From assembly GCF_024171605.1 (NCBI RefSeq), contig NZ_JALKAA010000006.1, forward strand, positions 62,001-126,000: a stretch of 64,000 bases of DNA. Direction: 5' to 3'. Shown here piece by piece: positions 17,923 to 26,632 of this stretch; the stretch's first letter is position 1, and each line of letters starts with the position of its first letter. The translations under genes and the position numbers were made by a program. The DNA is from Pontibacter sp. HSC-36F09. GTDB lineage: Bacteria > Bacteroidota > Bacteroidia > Cytophagales > Hymenobacteraceae. A model generated the notes under the pieces. It did no database searches. It was not told the origin of the DNA and was given only the letters and a program-made list of their open reading frames with translations.

Positions 17923-17926
17923 CTCG

Positions 17927-17960
17927 AAAGCCTCTCAGTTAACGCTGAGAGGCTTTTTTT
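17927..17960 (+). terminator. Hairpin terminator after tRNA-Glu
   Basis: AAAGCCTCTCAG (17927-17938) pairs perfectly with CTGAGAGGCTTT (17945-17956), followed by more Ts. Hairpins with the same AAAGCC...GGCTTT edges but different inner stems follow both tRNA-end repeats downstream. Confidence 0.93.
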
Positions 17961-18353
17961 ATGCGCTCCGGACGCTAAAGGGGCCGTTCTCCTTCTGCAG
18001 AGTTCCAGGAGTTCTTGCTTATAGAAACACCACAAGGCCATAGATAGCTTCAACCCCTTCAGATTTATTTGCTTTTAGGCCTGTGGGCTATAACTCATTA
18101 TACCTAATCTTAGACTCTCACTTACACATCTCCTAAAAATAAAATATTCTGATTCACAGGATGGCAAAATGGAACTTCAGATGCACCACTCGCTTAGTAG
18201 CCTCACTATATCACTACGAATGGCCGTATCATGCAGAGGGAGAGCATGGCAAGTTTTGCTATTAAAAGCTATCTTTAGCCCCGCCTCATTCCGATGGAAA
18301 ATTCATCCCCAAGTGGACGCGGGTGAAACCTGATACCACTAACATGTTGCCAG
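17961..18353. other. Gene-poor stretch after the tRNA
   Basis: I see no convincing gene here. A 34-codon open frame starting at about 18160 (MAKWNFRCTTRLV) is not recognisable. The last TATACCT motif before the 4.3-kb motif-free stretch is at 18099-18105. Confidence 0.4.
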
Positions 18354-19739
18354 ATGACAAAACTCTACTTACTGCTCGCTTTTATACTGATGTCCCTGGG
18401 CGCGCTAGGCCAGAACCTCGTACCCAACGGCGACTTTGAGGAGTACACCACCCTGCCGGTGGAGTCAGGGGAATGGCACAAGCTCAAAAACTGGTCCAAC
18501 GTCAATAAGTACATCCCTTCCAAGTTCCCCTACGGCTCCCCCGATTACTTCCATATTCAGGCAGGACAGGAGGTCCGGTTACCTAATCTCCACAACGCCA
18601 CTGTTAACCCATACTCTGGATCCGCAGTGGCGGGCTTTTTAACCTTCACCAGCGATGTGTCTAACTTCCGGGAGTACCTGTCCGTTCGACTAACCTCCGC
18701 AATGGAGGTGGGAACGAAATACAAGCTATCCTTCTGGGTAAGCAACGGCGGCGGAAAGCTCAGTTATGGTACCGCCAGCAACAACATAGGCGTTTACTTT
18801 TCTACTGCCGCACCCAGGCAGTTCACCCACGAGCCAATTAAGGTCACCCCACAACTTGAAGTGAAAGAAGAGATTTGGTCTAACGAATGGCAGGAAGTCT
18901 CTTTTGACTTTACTGCAGACTCGGCCTACACGCGCCTGACGATAGGCAACTTCTACACCGACACAGAGACGTCCACCTCCGTCCGGATAAAATACACGTA
19001 TAACACAGCCTACTACTATCTTGACAAAGTAGAGGTAGTCGAAATTCCGACGCTCAAGATTACTGGCCAGCTTATGATTTGCAGAGGGGATTCTGCCGTG
19101 CTCAAGGCAGTTAACGGCACTGAGTATAGCTGGGCAGAAAGCACGAGACCGGGAGTAATTCTGTCCACAGCAGAGACGCTAAAGGTTGCGCCAAAACAGG
19201 CCACGACATATGTGGTGAGCAGCAGCACAGAGAACGCCTCCTTTACCGTTCAGGTGAACGAGCCTCCCCTCATCAATCTGGGTGCGGATACCACCCTATG
19301 CCCCGGACAGTCGCTTTACCTCAACCCAGACGTTCCCGGTGCCACGTATAGGTGGCAGGACAACAGCACCGTTCCAAACTACACCATTACCAAGCCCGGC
19401 CTTTATTGGGTGGAGGTGACCTTAAATGGATGTAGCACAAGAGACGAGCTGCAGGTATCGTACAAACATTGTGAGATTACGCTCGTGATGCCCAACATAT
19501 TCACTCCCAATCATGACGGCCTCAATGACTCCTTTAGGCCTATAAAAATGGCTGGTATAGAGCAGGCGTCCCTTTTTATTTACAACCGTTGGGGAAATAG
19601 GGTGTATGCTAGCGAAGACCTCCTGAAAGGGTGGGACGGACAGGGACATGGAGCCGGAAGCTATTTTTGGCAAGCAGTATATATTGATGCGTATGGGAGC
19701 AGGAATTCTTTAAGTGGCACCCTGACACTGGTTCGGTAG
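18354..19739 (+). CDS. Secreted protein with gliding motility-associated (CHU_C/T9SS) C-terminal domain
   Basis: 461 residues. The signal peptide is MTKLYLLLAFILMSLGALG (cleavage before QNLVPNG). Residues 20-235 form a carbohydrate-binding-like beta sandwich (LVPNGDFEEY...LDKVEVVEI). Two Ig-like segments follow (about 238-375), with CRGDSAVL and DTTLCPGQSLYL. The C-terminal 90 residues are the gliding-associated domain, marked by MPNIFTPNHDGLNDSFRP and LFIYNRWGNRVYAS. That domain is the type IX secretion signal in Bacteroidota, so the protein should be exported across the outer membrane. It sits directly downstream of tRNA-Glu in a stretch without the AGGTATA motif, consistent with acquisition; no catalytic site was found. 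Confidence 0.9.
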   Translation: MTKLYLLLAFILMSLGALGQNLVPNGDFEEYTTLPVESGEWHKLKNWSNVNKYIPSKFPYGSPDYFHIQAGQEVRLPNLHNATVNPYSGSAVAGFLTFTSDVSNFREYLSVRLTSAMEVGTKYKLSFWVSNGGGKLSYGTASNNIGVYFSTAAPRQFTHEPIKVTPQLEVKEEIWSNEWQEVSFDFTADSAYTRLTIGNFYTDTETSTSVRIKYTYNTAYYYLDKVEVVEIPTLKITGQLMICRGDSAVLKAVNGTEYSWAESTRPGVILSTAETLKVAPKQATTYVVSSSTENASFTVQVNEPPLINLGADTTLCPGQSLYLNPDVPGATYRWQDNSTVPNYTITKPGLYWVEVTLNGCSTRDELQVSYKHCEITLVMPNIFTPNHDGLNDSFRPIKMAGIEQASLFIYNRWGNRVYASEDLLKGWDGQGHGAGSYFWQAVYIDAYGSRNSLSGTLTLVR

Positions 19740-19877
19740 GCTGCAGTTGGAGGCAAAGACCTTTTGAGTTACAAGGCTGAAACTTGATAGGCCTTTGCCA
19801 ACTCTACCTCTACTGAGCTGCAAAGCTGATCTACTTACTGTCCTTCTAGCTCAAAAGGTCATCAAAAGTTATCAAAT

Positions 19878-19926
19878 CCCTGTGAATAAAGTTCGATAAT
19901 TCAATCCTTCGGTCTACTCGAAAGCC
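19878..19926 (+). repeat. Degenerate tRNA-Glu 3'-end repeat, copy 1
   Basis: These 49 bases match 21641-21689 at 44 of 49 positions. Their last 19 bases (TTCGGTCTACTCGAAAGCC) match the tRNA-Glu 3' end and flank (TACGGACTACTCGAAAGCC) at 17 of 19. They also keep GTTCGAT of the T loop, but carry extra bases between it and the end. No anticodon or D arm precedes, so this is a remnant or attachment-site-like repeat rather than a tRNA. Confidence 0.75.
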
Positions 19927-19953
19927 TATTAGAGCAATCTAATAGGCTTTTTT
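19921..19953 (+). terminator. Hairpin terminator after tRNA-end repeat copy 1
   Basis: AAAGCCTATTAGA (19921-19933) pairs perfectly with TCTAATAGGCTTT (19938-19950) and runs into further Ts. It probably terminates the gliding-type gene. An 11-base inverted repeat, GACCTTTTGAG (19759-19769) and CTCAAAAGGTC (19850-19860), lies just before it. Confidence 0.88.
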
Positions 19954-20143
19954 ATTTTATTTCTGTCACCTAAGCAGCCCCCCAACCGCTTGGCTTCAAG
20001 AATACAATAATTTTATAAACTATAAGTAACTGGACAAAGGCGAATCCAGCAGTTCCTGCTGTCTTTCCTCTAATTTCGTGACTCTCGACGATAGCCAAGC
20101 GGTGTTAGGAGACAAAATACATCTATTCGTCTAAAAGGTTATT

Positions 20144-20190
20144 AAATATATACACAGTACCTTGTATTACAAAGTACTGTGTATATATTT
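20144..20190. promoter_or_regulatory. 47-base near-perfect palindrome
   Basis: The left arm AAATATATACACAGTAC (20144-20160) is exactly complementary to GTACTGTGTATATATTT (20174-20190). The central 13 bases also pair (TTGTA/TACAA), with a single C-A mismatch. Two-fold symmetry at this length suggests an operator or recombination/attachment site. There is no T-run, so a terminator is unlikely. It is the main feature of the 19956-20324 gap upstream of the hydrolase gene. Confidence 0.7.
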
Positions 20191-20324
20191 GTACCACTTA
20201 CTCCCCACATTACCTGGTACCTAAATAGCAGTCTTTGTTTTTAGGATATTCGGAATAAGTAACTGCACCTGTTATAATGACAACCTTGATAAATTTCCAT
20301 CTTCTCTTATAAACAACTAAAACT

Positions 20325-21566
20325 ATGACGATCAAAAGAACACTATTGCTGCTGTTTTTCTTCGGGAGCATCATGTTGGCGAATGCCCAACAAACAAAAA
20401 TGATTAATGTCGGGGATCACTCGCTTGAGATGATACAGGCAGGGGCTGGCGAATATACCGTGATCTTTGAATCAGGCTTCGGGACAGACTACAAAGTATG
20501 GGGCAATGTGGCTGCAGAAGTGCTGAATTCGAACCAGGTGATGCTGTATTCAAGAGCCGGAACAGGCAGATCAGAAGCAAACCCGAAACCTCAAACCCTG
20601 GAGGCAGCTGTACAGGATCTGAACACCCTCATTGATCAGGCAAACCTGAAACCGCCTTTCATCTTAGTGGGCCATTCGTACGGCGCCTTCATTATCCGGG
20701 CCTATGCGGCGCAGCATCCGGATAAAGTGAAAGGGCTGGTCTTTGTTGATCCGGCGCATGAAAAAATGATGCAGGAACTGAAAAAGGCAGATCATGCCAA
20801 AGCGATCAAAGACATGGAGCTGCAAAACAGCTTTATACCAGACAGGTTCAAGCAAGAGAACGAAGCCATCAACAGGATTTTTGAAAAAGCTGCTTTGCCT
20901 GATTTCGGAAAGTTGCCACAAGTACCGGCTCTAGTGCTTACCTCTGTGCAGAAAAGGGCTAACCCGGAATTGTTTCTCCATCAACCAAAAGGCGTGGAAG
21001 TATGGCGAAAGCTGCACAACGATTTTTTCAGCCAGTTTACCAGCGGCGCGCATGTAATAACGGCCAATAGTGGCCATAACATACACAGAGAAGAGCCGGA
21101 ACTGGTGATCAACGCCATCAGGCAGGTGGTGCAAGCGGCAACGAAGGAAAAAGCTCGGCAAGAGCACGAAGCCAAAATGACGGCCTTAGATAATAAATTC
21201 GTGCAGGCGGACACGTACCTGAAGCAGCGAAAAGAATCCAAAGCCGAAGCAATCGTGTTTGATGGGTTAAAAGGCTCCGGATTCGACGAGCGCACCATCA
21301 ACACCATCGCCTACCAGTATCTTAACAACCCGGCCACATTGCCGGTTTCCCTGCTGATTTTCAAGTATAACACGGTGGCTAATGCTAGCTCGGCCAATGC
21401 CTTCGATAGCTACGGGGAAGCCCTGCTTAGGCAAGGCAGGCTAAAGCAGGCTGAGGAGCAGCTCCAGAAAGCCATCGAACTCGCCACTGCTGCCAACGAC
21501 ACCTCCACGCTTAAAAACAGTAAGAGCAATCTGGAAAAGATTAACCAGCTAAAAAGGTCTAAATGA
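20325..21566 (+). CDS. Secreted alpha/beta hydrolase with C-terminal helical repeats
   Basis: 413 residues with a signal peptide (RTLLLLFFFGSIMLANA, cleavage before QQT). The alpha/beta-hydrolase domain spans about 25-270: oxyanion region FESGFGTDYKVW, nucleophile elbow LVGHSYGAF, acid in a VPALVLTSV-type strand, and catalytic His in ANSGHNIHREEP. The C-terminal 130 residues are alpha-helical with a TPR-like end (YGEALLRQGRLKQAEEQLQKAIELATAAND), unusual for this fold and perhaps for protein binding. The substrate is unknown. It lies between the two tRNA-end repeats with its own hairpin terminator, and has no AGGTATA motif copies. Confidence 0.88.
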   Translation: MTIKRTLLLLFFFGSIMLANAQQTKMINVGDHSLEMIQAGAGEYTVIFESGFGTDYKVWGNVAAEVLNSNQVMLYSRAGTGRSEANPKPQTLEAAVQDLNTLIDQANLKPPFILVGHSYGAFIIRAYAAQHPDKVKGLVFVDPAHEKMMQELKKADHAKAIKDMELQNSFIPDRFKQENEAINRIFEKAALPDFGKLPQVPALVLTSVQKRANPELFLHQPKGVEVWRKLHNDFFSQFTSGAHVITANSGHNIHREEPELVINAIRQVVQAATKEKARQEHEAKMTALDNKFVQADTYLKQRKESKAEAIVFDGLKGSGFDERTINTIAYQYLNNPATLPVSLLIFKYNTVANASSANAFDSYGEALLRQGRLKQAEEQLQKAIELATAANDTSTLKNSKSNLEKINQLKRSK

Positions 21567-21640
21567 CTGCAAGGATAGCATCAACTATCTGTTCTTCAGC
21601 TCCTCTTCCATGTAAAGATAAGCTTCTAGAACAGCCAGAT

Positions 21641-21689
21641 CACTGTGGACAAGGTTCGATAATTCAATCCTTTGGTCTACTCGAAAGCC
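21641..21689 (+). repeat. Degenerate tRNA-Glu 3'-end repeat, copy 2
   Basis: The second copy of the 49-base element (44/49 identity to 19878-19926), ending GGTCTACTCGAAAGCC like the sequence just past tRNA-Glu. The spacing between the three tRNA-end copies is about 2.0 and 1.8 kb, with exactly one gene in each interval. Confidence 0.75.
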
Positions 21690-21719
21690 GCTTCAGATAA
21701 AACTGGAGCGGCTTTTTTT
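21684..21719 (+). terminator. Hairpin terminator after tRNA-end repeat copy 2
   Basis: AAAGCCGCTTCAG (21684-21696) pairs with CTGGAGCGGCTTT (21703-21715), with one G-U pair, followed by Ts. It probably ends the hydrolase transcript. Confidence 0.87.
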
Positions 21720-21904
21720 ATGCCCTTCGAACAGGGTTCAGTCAAAATTCTCTCTTCCTCCCATTTTGTGTGCAAATCCTACATTCAAATTTGATCAACT
21801 ATCAAAGTAAATACCTTATAATCATTTATTTACAACCAGTTACATACACTTAACATGCCTTTGCTCTGAGGGACTAAACCAGCACTGAAAACGGTAACCT
21901 AGAG

Positions 21905-22869
21905 AGATACCAAAAAGTACAGATTCCCTTGCTGTTGTTTGCAGCCTCTGCTATGTTTTCAGGGCCAATGCTCAGACTTCTCAGGTCTAATCAGGTGTAA
22001 AATAGACCAATATCTATGACGCGTTCGGCGCTGAAAACGCTGGGCTAAAGCAGGATTTTGGTTTCTCTTGCCTGATAGAGCACAAGGGGAAGGTGATATT
22101 ATATGACGCCGGTATAAACTCGGATACATTCCGGTAAAACCTAGCCACGTTAAACATCGACCCTACAGAAATCGATGTGGCTATTTAATCTCACGGTCTA
22201 TACGACCATATGGGCGGTCTGGATTACCTGCTCAGCGTTAACCCAAACGTTAAAATTTACCATCCAAATGACTTCTTCTGGCGTGATGCACCGTTTAAGT
22301 TTCCTTTCCGTGACAAGGAGCCTAATGCAGCAAAGGCTTTTATAAAATATGAGTAGTACTTTCGAGGCGAACAGCTGTTAGATGGCATGGTGACTGTACC
22401 GACCGGCAGGATCTGGAAATGGGATGTCATATACCTGACTAAAGCAGAGGAAGTACTGCCGGGTCTGACTATCATTCCAACGACTTCTTAGTTAATGGGC
22501 ACCTTCATCAAATTCCCGCCGCACGAAAACAATCCGCAGTTTATCGGCATGCCCGAACTATCGGCTTCGATTTCTACCGAGGAAGGACAACTCATCCTAG
22601 CCGGATGCTCGCACTCCACCATCGAAACCATCATCCAGGAAACCCTGAAAGTTCGAAAAGAGAACATTCGATTGGTAACCGGAGGCTTTCACCTGATCCA
22701 CTACGACCGCGCCTACATTGAAGGGCTGGCAAAACGCATGCACGGAGATTATGGGGTGGAACAGGTCCCGCCCGCCCATTGCACCGGGCATCTTGGCTTC
22801 TCTGTTTTCAAACAGGTTTTCGGTGACAGGTATAAGTTCTTTGGACTTGGTGAAACGCTCCAATTTTAG
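21905..22869 (+). pseudogene. Decayed secreted metallo-beta-lactamase-fold hydrolase
   Basis: The frame holding the intact 22495-22869 stretch can be followed upstream to about 21963 as MBL-fold protein: TNIYDAFGAENAGLK, then DFGFSCLIEHKGKVILYDAG, then DPTEIDVAI-stop-SHGLYDHMGGLDYL (the metal motif, normally SHxHxDH). It is broken by stops at 21988, 22003, 22135, 22186, 22354 and 22489. The start of the signal peptide (IPLLLFAASAMFSG) sits one frame away from ANAQTSQ, so there is also a one-base deletion near 21962. The C-terminal part keeps LAGCSHSTIETII and VPPAHCTGHLGF, as in MBL hydrolases related to arylsulfatase/quinolone-response enzymes. The metal motif has SHGLYDH, with Leu in place of His. 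Confidence 0.85.
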
Positions 22870-22979
22870 GTCAGAAGTGAATACCTATTTAGGCCTTAGG
22901 GAAAACCCATTTTGCGTCACATACGGAATCTAAGTCGCGCATCTGTATAAATGACATCATAGGAAGCGTCCATAAAAAA

Positions 22980-23003
22980 CGGCAGCCGATTAACCGGCTG
23001 CCG
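22980..23003 (-). terminator. Hairpin terminator of the 88-residue gene
   Basis: CGGCAGCC (22980-22987) pairs with GGCTGCCG (22996-23003); leftwards it is followed by TTTTTT. Confidence 0.85.
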
Positions 23004-23049
23004 CAAGGAATAACGTTTTAAAAAGGATTTGCTTTCAGGAACCTGACAT

Positions 23050-23316
23050 TTATATGGCGTAATAAAGTAGCTCAGGTACACGGGCGGTAAACGGCCGGTT
23101 GCGGGTACTCTCTGGTTCTGCCCTGTTACCCGAAGCGTGCAACTGCAGTTCATTCGCCGCATACCATTTCATCCTTCCTTTCGGATGCTCTACCAGCACA
23201 TTCTGATCTTTAAAATTTCCGTCTTTATACAATCTGAATCTTCCTATTCCCGCTGGGGTTTCCAACTCAGTGCCAGCAATTAAGCGTTCAAAGTTGATTT
23301 TCGTTTTTACAGCCAT
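23050..23316 (-). CDS. Hypothetical small protein, 88 residues
   Basis: A short soluble protein beginning MAVKTKINFERLIAG, with basic and aromatic residues spread through ELETPAGIGRFRLYKDGNFKDQNVLVEHPKGRMKWYAANELQ. There is no signal peptide or TM helix. A proper terminator follows, which supports a real transcript. I do not recognise a family; the GxGRFxLYKDGNF pattern suggests a small beta-rich fold. It carries no AGGTATA motif and sits at the edge of the accessory region next to the decayed MBL gene. Confidence 0.6.
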   Translation of the reverse strand: MAVKTKINFERLIAGTELETPAGIGRFRLYKDGNFKDQNVLVEHPKGRMKWYAANELQLHASGNRAEPESTRNRPFTARVPELLYYAI

Positions 23317-24007
23317 TTGATTTACAAAGAATGGTTAAGAATAAGCACTTTAAATCTATCTGCTGCAAGGTAGAAAACGACTGTTGCCAGAATGTTACCC
23401 TATTATAACGCTTTTATAAAGTTTTGTAAGAGGGTATAATATGCTGGACAGTTGCTGCTCATCGCATCACGATTTCAGGAAATCACTTTAGCAGCAAAGG
23501 CATAAGATGTCGTTATACCTGCGGGATATTGACATGCTGGACTACTAATACCTGGAGCACTCCGCATTATATCCTGGCAGTAAGGTGAGTGGCCCTTCAA
23601 TTGGATGTCGCTTTATGAAAGAGATTGGCAGCGAATAATTAAGATGGGGAAGACTATGGAATCTAAAAAGGGCCTGGATTGATTCATTAGGGGGTAAAAA
23701 TTACTTTTATTTGAGCAATCCGATGGTAGTTTCTGCTACTGGTTTAAAGCCAATCCATTGGAATTTAAGGGAATGATCCTCATCTTTGGACCGTGATTAT
23801 ACAACATGGCATCTCATCTTTATATCACCCCTACTCCATACCGTTTTGCTTACAAAATAACATTTATTACCTCGCCTCAGTGCTCTCAATTATCTTACTG
23901 ACTGGCCTTTCTTTGAGCAGTTAATCTAAGGAATCAGATTGTTTTGCAGCCTTAAACTTCCTCAGGGGCTTCACTAAATTTTTGTCGCTTCTACCCTCAT
24001 CTGTAAA
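23317..24007. other. 690-base gap without a recognisable gene
   Basis: No gene with a plausible product was found. A short open stretch near 23507 (SLYLRDIDMLDY, stop, YLEHSALYPGSKVSGPS, ending at about 23637) may be a decayed coding remnant, but I cannot identify it. One TATACCTG motif copy is at about 23514. Confidence 0.3.
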
Positions 24008-24865
24008 ATGTCAAATCTTACAAATAAGAAAATAGCTATACCGGCTATACCTGCCGTTCTGCTTGCTATGATCAGTGTGCAGGGCGGCGCTTCTATTGCC
24101 AAGCACCTTTTCCCTGTTTTAGGGGCGAGTGGTACTGCCTCGTTGCGTATTGGCTTCGCGGCGCTTATCCTGCTGGCTGTCTTCAGAACCAACCTCTTTA
24201 AGCTAACCAAAAAGCAGTGGCTCTACTGCCTGGCTTACGGCACCTGCCTGGGAGCCATGAATCTGGTATTCTACTTTGCCATCAAGCGCATCCCGCTCGG
24301 CCTGGGGGTTACCCTGGAGTTCACCGGACCACTAGTGCTGGCATTGCTGGGTTCCAGAAAGCTTCTGGATCTGGTTTGGGTGCTGCTGGCCTGCATAGGT
24401 ATAGTGCTTATTGCACCCTGGCAGAACAACAACGTGGACCTGTTAGGCGCAGGCTTGGCTGTCGGGGCAGGCGCCCTGTGGGCCGGCTATATTGTGCTGG
24501 GTGGAATGGTATCGAAAGTGATGAAAGGCAGCGATGCAGTCGGGGTTGGAATGCTCTTTGCCAGCCTGTTTGTAATTCCTTTTGGCGTTTTCAGTGGGGA
24601 TTTGGCTGCAGTAACTGGCCCACTTTTGCTGATCGGTGTGGCTGTTGCGCTTTTAACCAGTGCTATACCTTATACCCTAGAAATCGGTGCACTGCGTCAG
24701 CTGCCACCCAAAACATTCGGCATCCTGATGAGTCTGCACCCGGCCTTCGCCGCTCTCTCGGGTTTGCTATTTCTAGATGAATACCTAAGCGTGACGCAGT
24801 GGGTATCCATTACCTGCGTCATCGCTGCCAGTGTGGGCGCTACTTACTTCTCAAGAAAGGTATAA
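24008..24865 (+). CDS. EamA/RhtA-family exporter
   Basis: A 285-residue DMT-superfamily permease with ten predicted TM helices in two EamA repeats (about 1-140 and 145-285). Segments IPAVLLAMISVQGGASIAKHLF, NLVFYFAIKRIPLGLGVTLEFTGPL and YTLEIGALRQLPPKTFGILMSLHPAFAALSG match the RhtA branch, which exports threonine/homoserine and other amino-acid metabolites in E. coli. The real substrate here is unknown. The upstream gap carries no obvious regulator. It starts at the ATG before SNLTNKKI. The frame is intact and the codon use resembles its neighbours. Confidence 0.9.
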   Translation: MSNLTNKKIAIPAIPAVLLAMISVQGGASIAKHLFPVLGASGTASLRIGFAALILLAVFRTNLFKLTKKQWLYCLAYGTCLGAMNLVFYFAIKRIPLGLGVTLEFTGPLVLALLGSRKLLDLVWVLLACIGIVLIAPWQNNNVDLLGAGLAVGAGALWAGYIVLGGMVSKVMKGSDAVGVGMLFASLFVIPFGVFSGDLAAVTGPLLLIGVAVALLTSAIPYTLEIGALRQLPPKTFGILMSLHPAFAALSGLLFLDEYLSVTQWVSITCVIAASVGATYFSRKV

Positions 24866-24962
24866 TGGTGCGCAAGCTGACTGGCAGAAAAGTCATATTT
24901 AAAATAGCGACAGGGAACTGATTTATCTGGGTATAGGTATACGCTTTAACAGAAGTATTCTT

Positions 24963-25934
24963 TTACTCATCTTTATTCAGTTGCTTGTAGGCACTGCGAC
25001 CCGCTTTTCTCCGGTTGACGAAGCTTTCCTGTTCCAATGCTTTTCGATCCCACCGGGCCAGGTCAGCGGCCGCCTCATAAGTGCTGTGCAGGAAGTCCAT
25101 CAGCACAGCTTCCGGATCATCGGCACCTTGTACTTCATTGTAAGGTAGAATGAACTCCCGAAGCTCCGGATGGTAGTAGGCCTGATCAGGTTTTATGCGG
25201 GCTTCTTTATACCCTTCCGGTTCCGGATAAATGTAGCTGTAAAACGCTGCTGAAGGAAACGCCTCGCTTCCCGGCCAGAAGCCGCAGCTACAAACTTCTT
25301 TAGAATAGGCTTCCTGTGCTACCCAATCGGGTAGGTTGGGCACGCCTGCCGGATGCTTGGGTGCATCTCGGCCGGAGAAACGCGACACTGCCAGATCGAA
25401 ACTACCCCAGAAGAAATGCACAGGGCTGCACTTGCCTCTGAACTCAGCCCGGAACCGGGTAAAAACATCGTGCGCTCGCAAAAATGCCTGGTGCAAAGAT
25501 GCGGCATGTTCCGGGTTGTAGGTAGCATGGGTTACATCTTTGTCAAATGGAATAGGGTTTTCCAATTCATTCGGGACCGGGTAAATGTCTGCCCGTATAC
25601 CTACTTCCCGAAGGGCATCCAGAACCTGCTGGTAACAGCCCGCCACCGACAACATTTTTAAGTCAATACTTTTTGTTTCGCCCGCACTGGTTTTTAGTTG
25701 CAGTTGGTGGCGTATAAAGTCGAAGTCAAGCTGAAAGTGCTTTTCCCCGTCCACGATATCCGAAGTAGTGAGTCCGCTGGGCGTGACATAGAGTGTGACG
25801 TGCCAGGAATGATTAATCCAGGGCGTTTTAATCAGTCTGATCTTCCCCACGATCTGCGTCCACAGGTGTATCGTTTCATAGGTTTTTTGAGCTTCCTCAA
25901 AGGAAAGCTTAGGCCATGTTGTTTTCATCGGCAA
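24963..25934 (-). CDS. DUF5996 family protein
   Basis: 323 residues starting MPMKTTWPKLSF (the second Met, at 25928, is also possible). Family features include the opening WPxLxFEEAQKTYETIHLWTQIVGK, then PWINHSWHVTLYVTPSGLTT, HFFWGSFDLAVSRFSGRDAP and the late SFYSYIYPEP-like AAFYSYIYPEPEGY. The family is widespread in bacteria, predicted soluble, and without a determined function; the ordered His/Trp/Asp residues suggest an enzyme. It lies 17 bases downstream of the OsmC gene in the same direction and is probably co-transcribed with it. Confidence 0.85.
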   Translation of the reverse strand: MPMKTTWPKLSFEEAQKTYETIHLWTQIVGKIRLIKTPWINHSWHVTLYVTPSGLTTSDIVDGEKHFQLDFDFIRHQLQLKTSAGETKSIDLKMLSVAGCYQQVLDALREVGIRADIYPVPNELENPIPFDKDVTHATYNPEHAASLHQAFLRAHDVFTRFRAEFRGKCSPVHFFWGSFDLAVSRFSGRDAPKHPAGVPNLPDWVAQEAYSKEVCSCGFWPGSEAFPSAAFYSYIYPEPEGYKEARIKPDQAYYHPELREFILPYNEVQGADDPEAVLMDFLHSTYEAAADLARWDRKALEQESFVNRRKAGRSAYKQLNKDE

Positions 25935-25951
25935 TTATTCTCAAACAGACG

Positions 25952-26362
25952 TTAATCCAGTAGTGTGATGATATCACTGGGCTTGCTTAGAAGGCGGTGC
26001 AGCGGACATGCTTTCGCTATTTTACACAGCTTGCCCCGCTGCTCTGCCGTCAGCGTTTCACCAAAAGACACACTGCAGTAAAAAACGTTATTACCAGAAG
26101 CTGTATTGGTGCTTTTCACCAGGTTCACCTTTGCTTTAATCCAGCTTAACTCCCACCCTTTTCGCGTTATATACATACGCAGGGTAATCACCATACAAGA
26201 TGCCAGGGCCATACACAGGTAGTCCCCGGGGTTAGGCCCCAGATCCTGTCCTCCAAGATCAATAGGTTCATCAGCTACCAACTTATGTTGGTTAGAGAGA
26301 AGTTTTGTCGTATAGACTTCCCCGGTATTTTCCGCTTCAGCAGTAGCAATGATGTTGGGCAT
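25952..26362 (-). CDS. OsmC-family peroxide-reducing protein
   Basis: 136 residues. The OsmC/Ohr redox pair is present as the Cys in LASCMVITLRMYI (about residue 57) and the Cys in AKACPLHRLL (about residue 119). The upstream GPNPGDYLCMALASC segment is typical of the YhfA/OsmC subgroup. These proteins reduce organic or fatty-acid hydroperoxides in the cytoplasm with lipoylated or thiol partners. An extra Cys (DYLCMAL) precedes the first. Position in a run of small stress-type genes fits a protective role. The start ATG is clear. Confidence 0.93.
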   Translation of the reverse strand: MPNIIATAEAENTGEVYTTKLLSNQHKLVADEPIDLGGQDLGPNPGDYLCMALASCMVITLRMYITRKGWELSWIKAKVNLVKSTNTASGNNVFYCSVSFGETLTAEQRGKLCKIAKACPLHRLLSKPSDIITLLD

Positions 26363-26632
26363 TGTGTGTTGTTAAATGTTCGAAAGAGGGCGGATGACTC
26401 GTGCTGAAAAACTTGACAAAATATAGTCTTTCACCAATACCAGGTTAACTGCTCATGCTTCATTCCCAGTCCTTTATACCTTATACCGCTTCCGTAGGCA
26501 AGGGGTTCTGGCAGCAGTGTACCTATCTTACTTTACCCATGACCAGGTATGGGAGCTGATTGTGAAAGGCGGCCAATGCTGTAAAAACATACTTCCCGCC
26601 GGGGAACGAGCGTTAGCTTTTATGGTGCCAAC

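Noticed and set aside
19878-19926. A second tRNA-Glu gene
   Set aside because: Only a 3' end with extra bases is present; there is no acceptor 5' strand, D arm or anticodon arm upstream.
23507-23637. Short open stretch interrupted by a stop, possibly a decayed gene
   Set aside because: I could not match it to any family, so I list it only as a remark for the gap.
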